From assembly GCA_030142905.1 (NCBI GenBank), contig JASJOG010000011.1, forward strand, positions 1,984,001 to 2,048,000: a stretch of 64,000 nt of DNA. Direction: 5' to 3'. A model generated the notes under the pieces. That model had not been told where the DNA came from and ran no database searches. It was given only the letters and a program-made list of their open reading frames with translations. Each line of letters opens with the position of its first letter. Position 1 is the first letter of the stretch. This DNA comes from Heliopora coerulea (lineage: Eukaryota > Cnidaria > Anthozoa > Scleralcyonacea > Helioporidae). A program made the translations under genes and the position numbers. Positions 24,300 to 36,562 of the stretch are shown here, piece after piece.

Positions 24300-24559
24300 A
24301 AATATTTCATACACAGACACATTTATATACACACACATATATGCAAATATACATAGACGCCTTTAATATATGTATGTATCTAACTATCTATCTATATCTA
24401 TCTATATCTATCTATCTATATCTATTTATATCTATTTATCTATATCTATCTATCTATATATCTATCTATCTATGTATATTTTAAGACACACACACACACA
24501 TATATATATGTATATATGTATGTATATATATATATATATATGCATATATATACGTATAT
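24300..24559 (+). repeat. Microsatellites between the two satellites
   Basis: acacac, tatcta and tatata/tatg tracts join the 142-bp satellite to the 168-bp satellite. Confidence 0.92.
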
Positions 24560-27500
24560 AAATTCGTCGAAAAATGGTCAAAAACCAAAGGTTAATCCAT
24601 TTACTTTTTGGTGAAATTTTTCGACCTCAAAAATTATCTCAAATATTTGTGTAAAGTCCCTCTAATAAAGGTAAAACAATGTTATTCGGCCCAAACTTTC
24701 ATATTTAAGGCTTATTTCGAAAGTTTGAATTTCGACGAAAAATGGTCAAAAACCAAAGGTTAACCCCTTTACTTTTTGGTCAAATATTTATACCTCAAAA
24801 ATTCCGCTTAATTTCGGCCTAAAGTGACCGAAATTCGTGCAAAACTATTTTATTTGGTCTGAACTTATATCTTTTGAGCTTATTTCGAAAGTTTAAAATT
24901 GGTCGAAAAATGGTGAAAAACCAAAGGTTAACCCCTTTACTTTTTGGTGAAATTTTTCGACCGGAAATATTATCTCAAATATTAGTGTAAAGTCCCTCAA
25001 ATAAAGGTAGAACTATTTTATTCGGCCCAAACTTTCATATTTAAGGCTTATTTCGAAAGTTTGAATTTCGACGAAAAATCGTCAAAAACCATGGGTTAAC
25101 GCCTTTAGTTTTTGGTGAAATTTTTCGACCCCAAAAATCATCTCAAATATTAGTGTAAATTCGGTCAAATAAAGGTAAAACTAATCTATTCGACCCAAAT
25201 TTTCATATTTTCGGCTTATTTGGAAAGTTTAAAATTGGTCGAAAAATGGTCAAAAACCAAAGGTTAACCCCTTTACTTTTTGGTGAAATTTTTCGACCCC
25301 AAAAATCATCTCAAATATTAGTGTAAAGTCCCTCAAATAAAGGTAAAACTAATCTATTCGACCCAAACTTTCATATTTTCGGCTTATTTCGAAACTTTAA
25401 AATTTGTCGAAAAATGGTCAAAAACCAAAGGTTAACCCCTTTACTTTTTGGTGAAATTTCTCGACCTCAAAAATTATCTCAAATATTAGTGCAAATTCTC
25501 TCAAATAAAGGTAGAACTATTTTATTCGGCCCAAACTTTCATATTTAAGGCTTATTTCGAAAGTTTGAATTTCGACGAAAAATCGTCAAAAACCAAAGGT
25601 TAACCCCTTTACTTTTTGGTCAAATATTTATACCTCAAAAATTCCGCTTAATTTCGGCCTAAAGTGACCGAAATTCGTGCAAAACTATTTTGTTTGGTCT
25701 GAACTTTCATCCTTTGAGCTGATTTCGAAAGTTTAAAATTTGTCGAAAAATGGTGAAAAACCAAAGGTTAACCCCTTTACTTTTTGGTGAAATTTTTCGA
25801 CCGGAAATATCTCAAATATTAGTGTAAAGTCCCTCAAATAAAGGTAAAACTATGTTATTTGGCCCAAACTTTCATATTTAAGGCTTATTTCGAAAGTTTG
25901 AATTTCGACGAAAAATTGTCAATAACCATGGGTTAACCCCTTTACTTTTTGGTGAAATTTTTCGACCCCAAAAATCATCTCAAATATTAGTGTAAATTCG
26001 GTCAAATAAAGGTAAAACTAATCTATTCGACCCAAACTTTCATATTTTCGGCTTATTTGGAAAGTTTAAAATTGGTCGAAAAATGGTCAAAAACCAAAGG
26101 TTAACCCCTTTACTTTTTGGTGAAATTTCTCGACCTCAAAAATTATCTCAAATATTAGTGCAAATTCTCTCAAATAAAGGTAGAACTATTTTATTCGGCC
26201 CAAACTTTCATATTTAAGGCTTATTTCGAAAGTTTGAATTTCGACGAAAAATGGTCAAAAACCAAAGGTTAACCCCTTTACTTTTTGGTCAAATATTTAC
26301 ACCTCAAAAATTCCGCTTAATTTCGGCCTAAAGTGACCAAAATTCGTGCAAAACTATTTTATTTGGTCTGAACTTTCATCTTTTGAGCTTATTTCGAAAG
26401 TTTAAAATTGGTCGAAAAATGGTGAAAAACTAAAGGTTAACCCCTTTACTTTTTGGTGAAATTTTTCGACCTGAAATATTATCTCAAATATTAGTGTAAA
26501 GTCCCTCAAATAAAGGTAAAACTATGTTATTCGGCCCAAACTTTCATATTTAAGGCTTATTTCGAAAGTTTGAATTTCGACGAAAAATCGTCAAAAACCA
26601 TGGGTTAACCCCTTTACTTTTTGGTGAAATTTTTCGACCCCAAAAATCATCTCAAATATTAGTGCAAATTCTCTCAAATAAAGGTAGAACTATTTTATTC
26701 GGCCCAAACTTTCATATTTAAGGCTTATTTCGAAAGTTTGAATTTCGACGAAAAATCGTCAAAAACCAAAGGTTAACCCCTTTACTTTTTGGTGAAATAT
26801 TTCGACCTGAAATATTATCTCAAATATTAGTGTAAAGTCCCTCAAATAAAGGTAAAACTATGTTATTCGGCCCAAACTTTCATATTTAAGGCTTATTTCG
26901 AAAGTTTGAATTTCGAAGAAAAATCGTCAAAAACCATGGGTTAACCCCTTTACTTTTTGGTGAAATTTTTCGACCTCAAAAATCATCTCAAATATTAGTG
27001 TAAATTCGGTCAAATAAAGGTAAAACTAATCTATTCGACCCAAACTTTCATATTTTCGGCTTATTTGGAAAGTTTAAAATTGGTCGAAAAATGGTCAAAA
27101 ACCAAAGGTTAACCCCTTTACTTTTTGGTGAAATTTTTCGACCCCAAAAATCATCTCAAATATTAGTGTAAATTCGGTCAAATAAAGGTAAAACTAATCT
27201 ATTCGACCCAAACTTTCATATTTTCGGCGTATTTCGAAAGTTTAAAATTGGTCGAAAAATGGTCAAAAACCAAAGGTTAACCCCTTTACTTTTTGGTGAA
27301 ATTTTTCGACCTCAAAAATTATCTCAAATATTAGTGCAAATTCTCTCAAATAAAGGTAGAACTATTTTATTCGGCCCAAACTTTCATATTTAAGGCTTAT
27401 TTCGAAAGTTTGAATTTCGACGAAAAATCGTCAAAAACCATGGGTTAACCCCTTTACTTTTTGGTGAAATTTTTCGACCTCAAAAATCATCTCAAATATT

Positions 27501-30500
27501 AGTGTAAATTCGGTCAAATAAAGGTAAAACTAATCTATTCGACCCAAACTTTCATATTTTCGGCTTATTTGGAAAGTTTAAAATTGGTCGAAAAATGGTC
27601 AAAAACCAAAGGTTAACCCCTTTACTTTTTGGTGAAATTTTTCGACCTCAAAAATCATCTCAAATATTAGTGTAAATTCGGTCAAATAAAGGTAAAACTA
27701 ATCTAGTCGACCCAAACTTTCATATTTTCGGCTTATTTGGAAAGTTTAAAATTGGTCGAAAAATGGTCAAAAACCAAAGGTTAACCCCTTTACTTTTTGG
27801 TGAAATTTTTCGACCCCAAAAATCATCTCAAATATTAGTGTAAATTCGGTCAAATAAAAGTAAAACTAATCTATTCGACCCAAACTTTCATATTTTCGGC
27901 GTATTTGGAAAGTTTAAAATTGGTCGAAAAATGGTCAAAAACCAAAGGTTAACCCCTTTACTTTTTGGTGAAATTTTTCGACCTCAAAAATTATCTCAAA
28001 TATTAGTGCAAATTCTCTCAAATAAAGGTAGAACTATTTTATTCGGCCCAAACTTTCATATTTAAGGCTTATTTCGAAAGTTTGAATTTCGACGAAAAAT
28101 CGTCAAAAACCAAAGGTTAACCCCTTTACTTTTTGGTCAAATATTTACACCTCAAAAATTCCGCTTAATTTCGGCCTAAAGTGACCGAAATTCGTGCAAA
28201 ACTATTTTATTTGGTCTGAACTTTCATCTTTTGAGCTTATTTCGAAAGTTTAAAATTGGTCGAAAAATGGTGAAAAACCAAAGGTTAACCCCTTTACTTT
28301 TTGGTGAAATTTTTCGACCTGAAATATTATCTCAAATATTAGTGTAAAGTCCCTCAAATAAAGGTAAAACTATGTTATTCGGCCCAAACTTTCATATTTA
28401 AGGCTTATTTCGAAAGTTTGAATTTCGACGAAAAATCGTCAAAAACCAAAGGTTAACCCCTTTACTTTTTGGTGAAATTTTTCGACCTGAAATATTATCT
28501 CAAATATTAGTGTAAAGTCCCTCAAATAAAGGTAAAACTATGTTATTCGGCCCAAACTTTCATATTTAAGGCTTATTTCGAAAGTTTGAATTTCGACGAA
28601 AAATCGTAAAAAACCAAAGGTTAACCCCTTTACTTTTTGGTGAAATTTTTCGACCTGAAATATTATCTCAAATATTAGTGTAAAGTCCCTCAAATAAAGG
28701 TAAAACTATGTTATTCGGCCCAAACTTTCATATTTAAGCATTATTTCGAAAGTTTGAATTTCGACGAAAAATCGTCAAAAACCATGGGTTAACCCCTTTA
28801 CTTTTTGGTGAAATTTTTCGACCTCAAAAATCATCTCAAATATTAGTGTAAATTCGGTCAAATAAAGGTAAAACTAATCTATTCGACCCAAACTTTCATA
28901 TTTTCGGCTTATTTGGAAAGTTTAAAATTGGTCGAAAAATGGTCAAAAACCAAAGGTTAACCCCTTTACTTTTTGGTGAAATTTTTCGACCCCAAAAATC
29001 ATCTCAAATATTAGTGTAAATTCGATCAAATAAAGGTAAAACTAATCTATTCGGCCCAAACTTTCATATTTTCGGCTTATTTGGAAAGTTTAAAATTGGT
29101 CGAAAAATGGTCAAAAACCAAAGGTTAACCCCTTTACTTTTTGGTGAAATTTCTCGACCTCAAAAATTATCTCAAATATTAGTGCAAATTCTCTCAAATA
29201 AAGGTAGAACTATTTTATTCGGCCCAAACTTTCATATTTAAGGCTTATTTCGAAAGTTTGAATTTCGACGAAAAATCGTCAAAAACCAAAGGTTAACCCC
29301 TTTACTTTTTGGTCAAATATTTACACCTCAAAAATTCCGCTTAATTTCGGCCTAAAGTGACCGAAATTCGTGCAAAACTATTTTATTTGGTCTGAACTTT
29401 CATCTTTTGAGCTTATTTCGAAAGTTTAAAATTGGTCGAAAAATGGTGAAAAACCAAAGGTTAACCCCTTTACTTTTTGGTGAAATTTTTCGACCTGAAA
29501 TATTCTCAAATATTAGTGTAAAGTCCCTCAAATAAAGGTAAAACTATGTTATTCGGCCCAAACTTTCATATTTAAGGCTTATTTCGAAAGTTTGAATTTC
29601 GACGAAAAATCGTCAAAAACCAAAGGTTAACCCCTTTACTTTTTGGTGAAATTTTTCGACCTGAAATATTATCTCAAATATTAGTGTAAAGTCCCTCAAA
29701 TAAAGGTAAAACTATGTTATTCGGCCCAAACTTTCATATTTAAGGCTTATTTCGAAAGTTTGAATTTCGAAGAAAAATCGTCAAAAACCATGGGTTAACC
29801 CCTTTACTTTTTGGTGAAATTTTTCGACCTCAAAAATCATCTCAAATATTAGTGTAAATTCGGTCAAATAAAGGTAAAACTAATCTATTCGACCCAAACT
29901 TTCATATTTTCGGCTTATTTGGAAAGTTTAAAATTGGTCGAAAAATGGTCAAAAACCAAAGGTTAACCCCTTTACTTTTTGGTGAAATTTTTCGACCCCA
30001 AAAATCATCTCAAATATTAGTGTAAATTCGGTCAAATAAAGGTAAAACTAATCTATTCGACCCAAACTTTCATATTTTCGGCTTATTTGGAAGGTTTAAA
30101 ATTGGTCGAAAAATGGTCAAAAACCAAAGGTTAACCCCTTTACTTTTTGGTGAAATTTCTCGACCTCAAAAATTATCTCAAATATTAGTGCAAATTCTCT
30201 CAAATAAAGGTAGAACTAATCTATTCGGCCCAAACTTTCATATTTAAGGCTTATTTGGAAAGTTTCAATTTCGACTAAAAATCGTCAAAAACCATAGGTT
30301 AACCCCTTTACTTTTTGGTGAAATTTTTCGACCCCAAAAATCATCTCAAATATTAGTGTAAATTCGGTCAAATAAAGGTAAAACTAATCTATTCGACCCA
30401 AACTTTCATATTTTCGGCTTATTTGGAAAGTTTAAAATTGGTCGAAAAATGGTCAAAACCCAAAGGTTAACCCCTTTACTTTTTGGTGAAATTTCTCGAC

Positions 30501-31770
30501 CTCAAAAATTATCTCAAATATTAGTGCAAATTCTCTCAAATAAAGGTAGAACTATTTTATTCGGCCCAAAATTTCATATTTAAGGCTTATTTCGAAAGTT
30601 TGAATTTCGACGAAAAATCGTCAAAAACCAAAGGTTAACCCCTATTACTTTTTGGTCAAATATTTACTCCTCAAAAATTCCGCTTAATTTCGGCCTAAAC
30701 TGCCCGAAATTCGTGCAAAACTATTTTATTTGGTCTGAACTTTCATCTTTTGAGCTTATTTCGAAAGTTTAAAATTGGTCGAAAAATGGTCAAAAACCAA
30801 AGGTTAACCCCTTTACTTTTTGGTGAAATTTTTCGACCTGATATTTCGACCTGAAATTTCGATATTATCTCAAATATTAGTGTAAAGTCCCTCAAATAAA
30901 GGTAAAACTATGTTATTCGGCCCAAACTTTCATATTTAAGGCTTATTTGGAAAGTTTCAATTTCGACTAAAAATCATCAAAAACCATAGGTTAACCCCTT
31001 TACTTTTTAGTGAAATTTTTCGACCCCAAAAATCATCTCAAATGTTAATGTAAATTGGCTCAAATAAAGGTAAGACTAATTTATTCGGCCCAAACTTTCA
31101 TATTTAAGGCTTATTTCGAAAGTTTGAATTTTGACGAAAAATGGTCAAAAACCAAAGGTTAACCCCTTTACTTTTTTGTCAAATATTTACACATCAAAAT
31201 TTCCGCTTAATTTCGGCCTAACGTGTCCGAAATTGCTGCAAAACTATTTTATTTGTCGTGAAGTTTCATATTTTCGACTTATTTGGAAAGTTTAAAATAC
31301 GTCGAAAAATGGTCAAAAACCAAAGTTTAACCGCTTTACTTTTTGGTCAAATATTTACACCTCAAAATTTCAGCTTAATTTCGACCTAAAATGCCCGAAA
31401 TTCGTGCAAAACTATTTTATTTTGTCTGATCTTTCATATGTTGTGCTTATTTTGAAAGTTTAAAATTGGTCGAAAAATGGTCAAAAACAATGGGTTAACC
31501 CCGTTACTTTTTGGTGAAATTTTTCGACCTCAAAAATTCTCAAATATTAGTGTAAAGTCCCTCAAATAAAGATAAAACTGTTATTCGGACGAAACTTTCA
31601 TATTGACGGCTTATTTGGAAAGTTTGAAATTGGTCGAAAAATCGTCAAAAACCATGGGTTAACCCCTTTACTTTTTGGTGAAATTTTCGACCTCAAAAAT
31701 TATCTCAAATATTAGTGCAAATTCACTCAAATAAAGGTAGAACTATGTTATTCGGACCAAACTCTCTGGC
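24560..31770 (+). repeat. 168-bp satellite array, about 43 monomers with higher-order structure
   Basis: The accaaaggttaa(c)ccc anchors fall every 168 bases (24584, 24752, 24920, 25088, 25256). At least three monomer types alternate: one with gtgtaaagtccctc, one with gtgtaaattcggtc, one with ccgcttaatttcggcc. The third type recurs near 24804, 25644, 26313, 28161, 29337 and 30680, at gaps of 5, 4, 11, 7 and 8 monomers. Identity is high in the middle and falls after about 30650, where indels appear. No coding potential exists. Confidence 0.97.
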
Positions 31771-32690
31771 TAGAATTACTATTAGTAATTATTACCACCT
31801 CGTGCAATAAAATTTGTCTGTTTGTAACGCTTTAGTAGATTCTACAATCAAAAATACAGGTTGTACAATGCCTCCTTGGAAAAACACTCCAGTTATTACC
31901 ACAGTATCTCAGGCTCAGATAAAAAGCGTTCGTTCAGATAACTAACCCATGCAGCTGTTGTATTGTAAATTTCAATAATTATCTGTAAGTATTCGTATTT
32001 GATCTGCAAAGAAACACAGGCCCTAAAGTGTTTGCCGTTAGCAACATCATTTCATCATTTTATTCACCTGTCATTTCATGAAAATGATCGATGTCTTATA
32101 AAAGCGATCTTCGGTTTTCGATCATGAGGTCAGCCACAGAATCCGTAAATATCGTCAAAGGGTATGTCTTCCGTGGCTCACATAATGGGAAAAATATTTA
32201 TCTAGCCCCACGAATTCGACAAATGATGTTCAGAGCAGATTAGTCATTTTGTTATTAAGACAGATGTTACATGGAATCTCTGGTCATCAGGAGGTTGCGG
32301 ATTTGATCCATCTGGGGCTTGAGATATGGGCTTGGCGAAGGTTTATATACCGTAATTAACTGTAATAAACTCTTTTTCAGACAATAGAATCTCCCCAGAA
32401 TTTAACTCTGGCTAACGCCTGACGATTTTCTTCGTCAATGAGAGACCTACTCGCAGAAAAGGGTTAGTGAAAGCCGACTACCAGCCAGTAGGTTTGCAAA
32501 AGAATTTCATTTTGAACTACAGGGACAGGAATACGCGACATCAAACCCTTTTTAAGTTAAACCTTTCGAGATAGTGACAACCTTTCAGTATTTTACTCTC
32601 GCTAACGCCAGATGATTATTTACACGTCAATGAGAGACCTATCACGAGAAAAGGTTTAACCCTTTCTTGGCAGGATGTCTCCGCTTGACG
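31771..32690. other. Spacer segment with dispersed short repeats
   Basis: No gene. It holds a tRNA-derived SINE remnant near 32270-32330 (gtcatcaggaggttgcggat) and two or three copies of the motif ctaacgcc(t/a)gacgattttc, each followed by atgagagacct (about 32408-32455, 32600-32645). The same motif appears near 3560, 36605-36635 and 54350-54375. Confidence 0.55.
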
Positions 32691-32965
32691 AGTAAAATCG
32701 TCTGACGTTAGCCACAGTAAAATTGTCTGACGTTAGCCACAGTAAAATTGTCTGATGTTAGCCGGAGTAAAATTGTCTGACGTGAGCCACAGTAAAATTG
32801 TCTGATGTGAACCACAGTAAAATTGTCTGATGTGAACCACAGTAAAATTGTCTGATGTGAACCACAGTAAAATTGTCTGGTGTTAGCAAGAGTAAAATTG
32901 TCTGACGTTAGCCACAGTAAAATTGTCTGACGTTAGCCAGAGTAAAATTGTCTGACGTTCATGGT
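32691..32965 (+). repeat. 25-bp minisatellite, about 11 copies
   Basis: The unit is close to agtaaaattgtctgacgtta plus gccac, with variants (gtgaacc for gttagcc). It is an amplified form of the dispersed motif found next to it. Confidence 0.95.
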
Positions 32966-33533
32966 TGGCCAGAGTAGAAAACCTGAACAAATGAAATACT
33001 TGGTGTTAGACGAAAATAAAGCCATGTTGATATTTTAAAACTACGATTGAGTATAGTCCAGTGAGCTGATAAAGGAAAAGACGATTATCTGTTGTATGTC
33101 TTCAGTATTCATGCAACTCTACCACGCAATCGACAACATTTCAGGAATTTCCCTTCCAAAAATTTCACGTCATTTCACGTGCAAATCAGATATATGTCAT
33201 AGTGAAAATTATCTATTCCACATCCAAAAAAAAAATCATATGTAAAATTAATTTTCATATGTAAATGTTTGATTTGATTTGTGAATTGCGTGTTTGGTAT
33301 AGTCAGGTTTCTCATGAAAAATAAACAAGGGTATTAAACAAACAAGGATAATAAACATTATATACTTGCGTGACTGCGTGAGTGTTACGGGCGAAGGGTG
33401 CGTGCGTACATGCTTACGTGATTGCTTATTTGCATAAACTGTTATAAGACCATCATTAAAGATTCCCTTTTGGACACGCAAACACATTTTCATCCTTGTA
33501 AATAGCCTAAAATCTCGTACGACAACAAAAATG

Positions 33534-33729
33534 CTGTCCAGAAAAAAGGGAAGTGACCACGATGGCGCTAACCGTCCGACTTTTGGCTTCTCAAACAATT
33601 TTACAAAATGCATTGTTAGGCATTTATCTAAAGTGAGTGGTTTGTCCAGTAAAAATGGTTACATCATCATGTTACGCCACCTTCAGCATTTTCACAATGA
33701 TACGGAGCTTCACAGATTTCTAACTCCGT
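33534..33729 (+). other. Candidate first exon, unrecognised
   Basis: An ATG at 33531-33533 opens a frame starting MLSRKKGSDHDGANRP that stays open to a consensus gtaagt donor at about 33730. In another frame an ATG in good context at about 33560 gives MALTVRLLASQTILQN up to a gtgagt donor at about 33632. The two readings compete and neither matches a family I know. The stretch is less AT-rich than its surroundings. Confidence 0.22.
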
Positions 33730-33730
33730 A

Positions 33731-34674
33731 AGTATTTCGCTGAGTTTCTAGTTTTATCCAAACTTCATCAGAAGTTTCTAACGTGTTTCAACCTCTTCCG
33801 CTCTCCCTGACAAAACACATCACCAACGTACAAAAATTACAGCAATACGTCACAGGCCGTCATGCAACAAATCAGTTGTAGACATACACCCTTTGTAATC
33901 TTTGATGGCTTGGAGCCAAGGCGTTCCGGGTTCGAGTATTTAGGAAACACAGACTTTCTTGAGGTCACCACATGAAACAGTTCATCATTCGTAATGGTTT
34001 TCGCACTCAAATGCCGATCGATATGGCTGGACTACCACGGATATGGCTCAGTTCTGCCGATTCACTTGAATTTAGTACCCTCTACAGTCAAGCAAAACCG
34101 AGAGATTATACTTCAAAAGCGATTAACTGTCTGCCAGACTGTGCTAAGAATTGTACTAACTTCGCTACCATTAAAAGGCTTTGCTCAATCCATCCGAATT
34201 CTAACTTGACACCGAGGCTGCCTATGTCACGTTAAGTCATATATGTTCATATTTAACTGGGATATTCTTTCCGACGTTAATTGCCTCATCTGGAACTTGA
34301 CAGACTCACAAAAATTTGCTTTTTCAGCCTGTTAGTGTTGGAGCCAGGTTAGAAAATTTTGGCGTCGTATTAAAAATATCTTTTGGTCGAAGCCGAACAA
34401 GCATTTTTTTAAGTAAAGTCCTGATAATTTTGTTCTAACTTCAATTTCCCATTTCTATTCATATCTACATATTGCGGGTAATCTTGTTAAAGATTTTATC
34501 ATTGCAGAGCATATATTGATAAATACATTGATAACGATGTCACGTTAATCAAATGCAATTAAACTAAACGGAACCAGACTAAACTAAACATATAAACTTG
34601 TTTCATCTTACGTAGTTCAGTTGATCAGGAAGTGCAGTTTGAAGAATGTAGTGAGGAAATAGTTATTAATAACG
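33731..34674. other. Spacer segment with unrecognised open frames
   Basis: Two overlapping frames (33972-34235 and 33994-34209) are open for 71-87 codons. Neither resembles a known domain and no splice context ties them to 33534-33729. The rest is AT-rich unique sequence. Confidence 0.3.
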
Positions 34675-35030
34675 TTATAATATCATTATGATTATTATCA
34701 TTGTTATTATTATCATTATCATTATATGATTATACAGTTTCATTATGCATACATACATAAATATAGTTACATACACACATACACGTATACATACACGCAT
34801 GTGTACATACATGCATGCGTGCATGTACGCATGAATGCACACATATTCACATGAAGACATGACGAGAAGGGAGGAGAAAGAGAGACAGAGAGAGACTGAG
34901 AAACAGAGAGGGATAGACAGAGAGAGAAAGACAGACAGAGAGAGTCAGAGAGACAGAGAGACACACACTGACAGACAGACAGAGAGACACAGACAGACAG
35001 ACCGACCGAGAAACAGAGAGACAGAGATTT
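34675..35030 (+). repeat. Compound microsatellite cluster
   Basis: In order: (att/atc)n at 34675-34735, (catacata)n at 34743-34855, and a (gaga/gaca)n purine tract at 34865-35030. Open frames across these are low complexity. Confidence 0.95.
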
Positions 35031-35169
35031 AAATTCGGATATCTTCCAGTTAAAAAAACAAATTGCTTTACAAAGAGCCGCGTTTAAAAATATTTAAAAT
35101 TAGTACATCTGTATCTCTATTTCTATTTCTATATACCCTTTAATCCGATGGAGGAAGCGATGATTTCAG

Positions 35170-35740
35170 ATATCGTTTAAAGCTATTCAAATTTTACAAG
35201 ATCTAGCATTCTCTGGGATATCATTCCAAATTTTCACTCCTTTATGTGCAAAACTTTTCTTAAGAAATTCAGTCAGTGGTTTTGGAAGAAGGACTGTCAT
35301 TTCTCTCCTTCTTAGTGAATGTTACTTGTGTTGGAGATTTTGAAATGGTCTCGTAGGTATGAAGGGGCCATATTCAATATTTTGTGCACCATTATTAGCA
35401 TATGTTCCCTTCGATATTCAGTAAGGGATTTCCAGTTTGTTTCCTTACTTCGCTGGATCTGTTTTCATAACCTTTTCCAGTTATAGCTCTGGCAGTACGA
35501 TTCTGTAGCTTTTGCAACCTAGTGGCAATGCTAGAAGACACATTGCCCAATACAACATCACAATAATCGAATAAAGATTTTATTAAAGAATTGTGTATGG
35601 TTACGGATGTTTTCTCTCGGACAAAACGTATAACTTGACGTAGGCTAGCTGTAGCAACACGTTTTTCTGGTGGTAGTATCAATATGACCAAACCACGAGA
35701 GCCTTAATCGATCAATACCCCTAAAGACTTCGTTACCAGA
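35170..35740 (-). pseudogene. Degenerate non-LTR (LINE) reverse-transcriptase C-terminal fragment
   Basis: On the minus strand, frame pieces read HNSLIKSLFDYCDVVLGN, LQKLQNRTARAITG and NRSSEVRKQTG. These are hallmarks of the thumb and post-RT region of Jockey/CR1/RTE-type elements (typically 'YNALIxPHFDYCSxVW', 'LQKLQNRAARxI'). Downstream in other frames come MVHKILNMAPSYLRDHF and FAHKGVKIWNDIP, which shows at least two frameshifts. Upstream, 'SLGVLID' is separated by a stop. The fragment is dead and truncated at both ends. Confidence 0.88.
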
Positions 35741-35749
35741 ACTCTGTCT

Positions 35750-35800
35750 ATGAGAGAGAGAAAGAGAGAGAGAGAGAAAGAGAGAGAAAGAGAGAGAAAG

Positions 35801-35831
<31 letters not shown>

Positions 35832-35837
35832 GAGAGA
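35750..35837 (+). repeat. GA-rich microsatellite
   Basis: gagagaaa tract of about 88 bases, directly upstream of the LINE fragment on its own strand. Confidence 0.95.
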
Positions 35838-36185
35838 CAGACCTATATTTAAACACGGAATTTTATCAATTTCCATTGCTTTTCATGAAAGCCGTGATAA
35901 TAGTTAAATAATTATTTACATAATTGTGGTGGAGAGACTTCAATATTATTTCGAAAACTTCTTAATGAATAAATATTTCTTTGATCGGAACTCAAGGAGC
36001 TCCATGCTTTCACTCCTTGATAAATAAATGTTTCTTATTTCGTAGGTTATAATGGGTAGTATCCATTACCATGAAAGAGCTGAAAATAGCATAAAATAGC
36101 ATGAAAGAGCTGACTTCAGTTAGTTCAGATTAGATAATTGGCAGGTCATGATAAGACTTAACTACTCTAAAACCAAAAAAATCAC

Positions 36186-36186
<1 letters not shown>

Positions 36187-36221
<35 letters not shown>

Positions 36222-36294
36222 CAAAAAATCGCCCGGAAAAGGTTAAGAATACCTTAAGTTAAGGTATTCTTAACCTTTTCCGGACGATTTTTTT
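36187..36294 (+). repeat. A33 homopolymer followed by a perfect 24-bp hairpin
   Basis: A run of about 33 A precedes ccggaaaaggttaagaatac, whose full 24-base arm (36233-36256) is repeated in reverse complement to 36283 around a 3-base loop. The flanks aaaaaatcg and cgattttttt extend the symmetry. The oligo-A may be a retroposon tail. Confidence 0.9.
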
Positions 36295-36354
36295 ACGTCC
36301 ACTTCCTGATGGCGGATACTTACCGCGAGAGCCTGAGAAGCATTCGCGCTCTGG

Positions 36355-36562
36355 TTATATTATAATTCAACATGTCGTGTCACCTAAGTTTCAGGTTAGG
36401 GTTTGGGATTAGCTCTAATCCTAATCCTAACTCTAATCCTAATTCTAACTCTAACTCTAACTCTAACTCTAAGTCTAACTCTAATCTCAACTCTAATCTC
36501 AACTCTAATCCTCACCCTAACCTAAATCTTCGGTGAGAGGACATGTTGAATTATAATATAAC
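36355..36562. mobile_element. ~208-bp MITE with telomere-like interior
   Basis: The ends are inverted repeats of about 50 bases: gttatattataattcaacat reads inward from both sides. Inside is a (ctctaa/cctaac)n tract resembling a degenerate TTAGGG repeat. Half copies occur at 19278-19443. Confidence 0.75.

Noticed and set aside
32691..32965. CRISPR-like regular repeats
   Set aside because: The 25-base units are directly adjacent with no unique spacers, and the DNA is eukaryotic.
33248..33613. 121-codon minus-strand open frame
   Set aside because: It has no recognisable domain and overlaps the candidate exon on the other strand and dispersed repeat sequence; nothing supports translation.
34767..35032. 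Open frames on both strands rich in S/L or R/E/T
   Set aside because: They are translations of gaga/gaca microsatellite.
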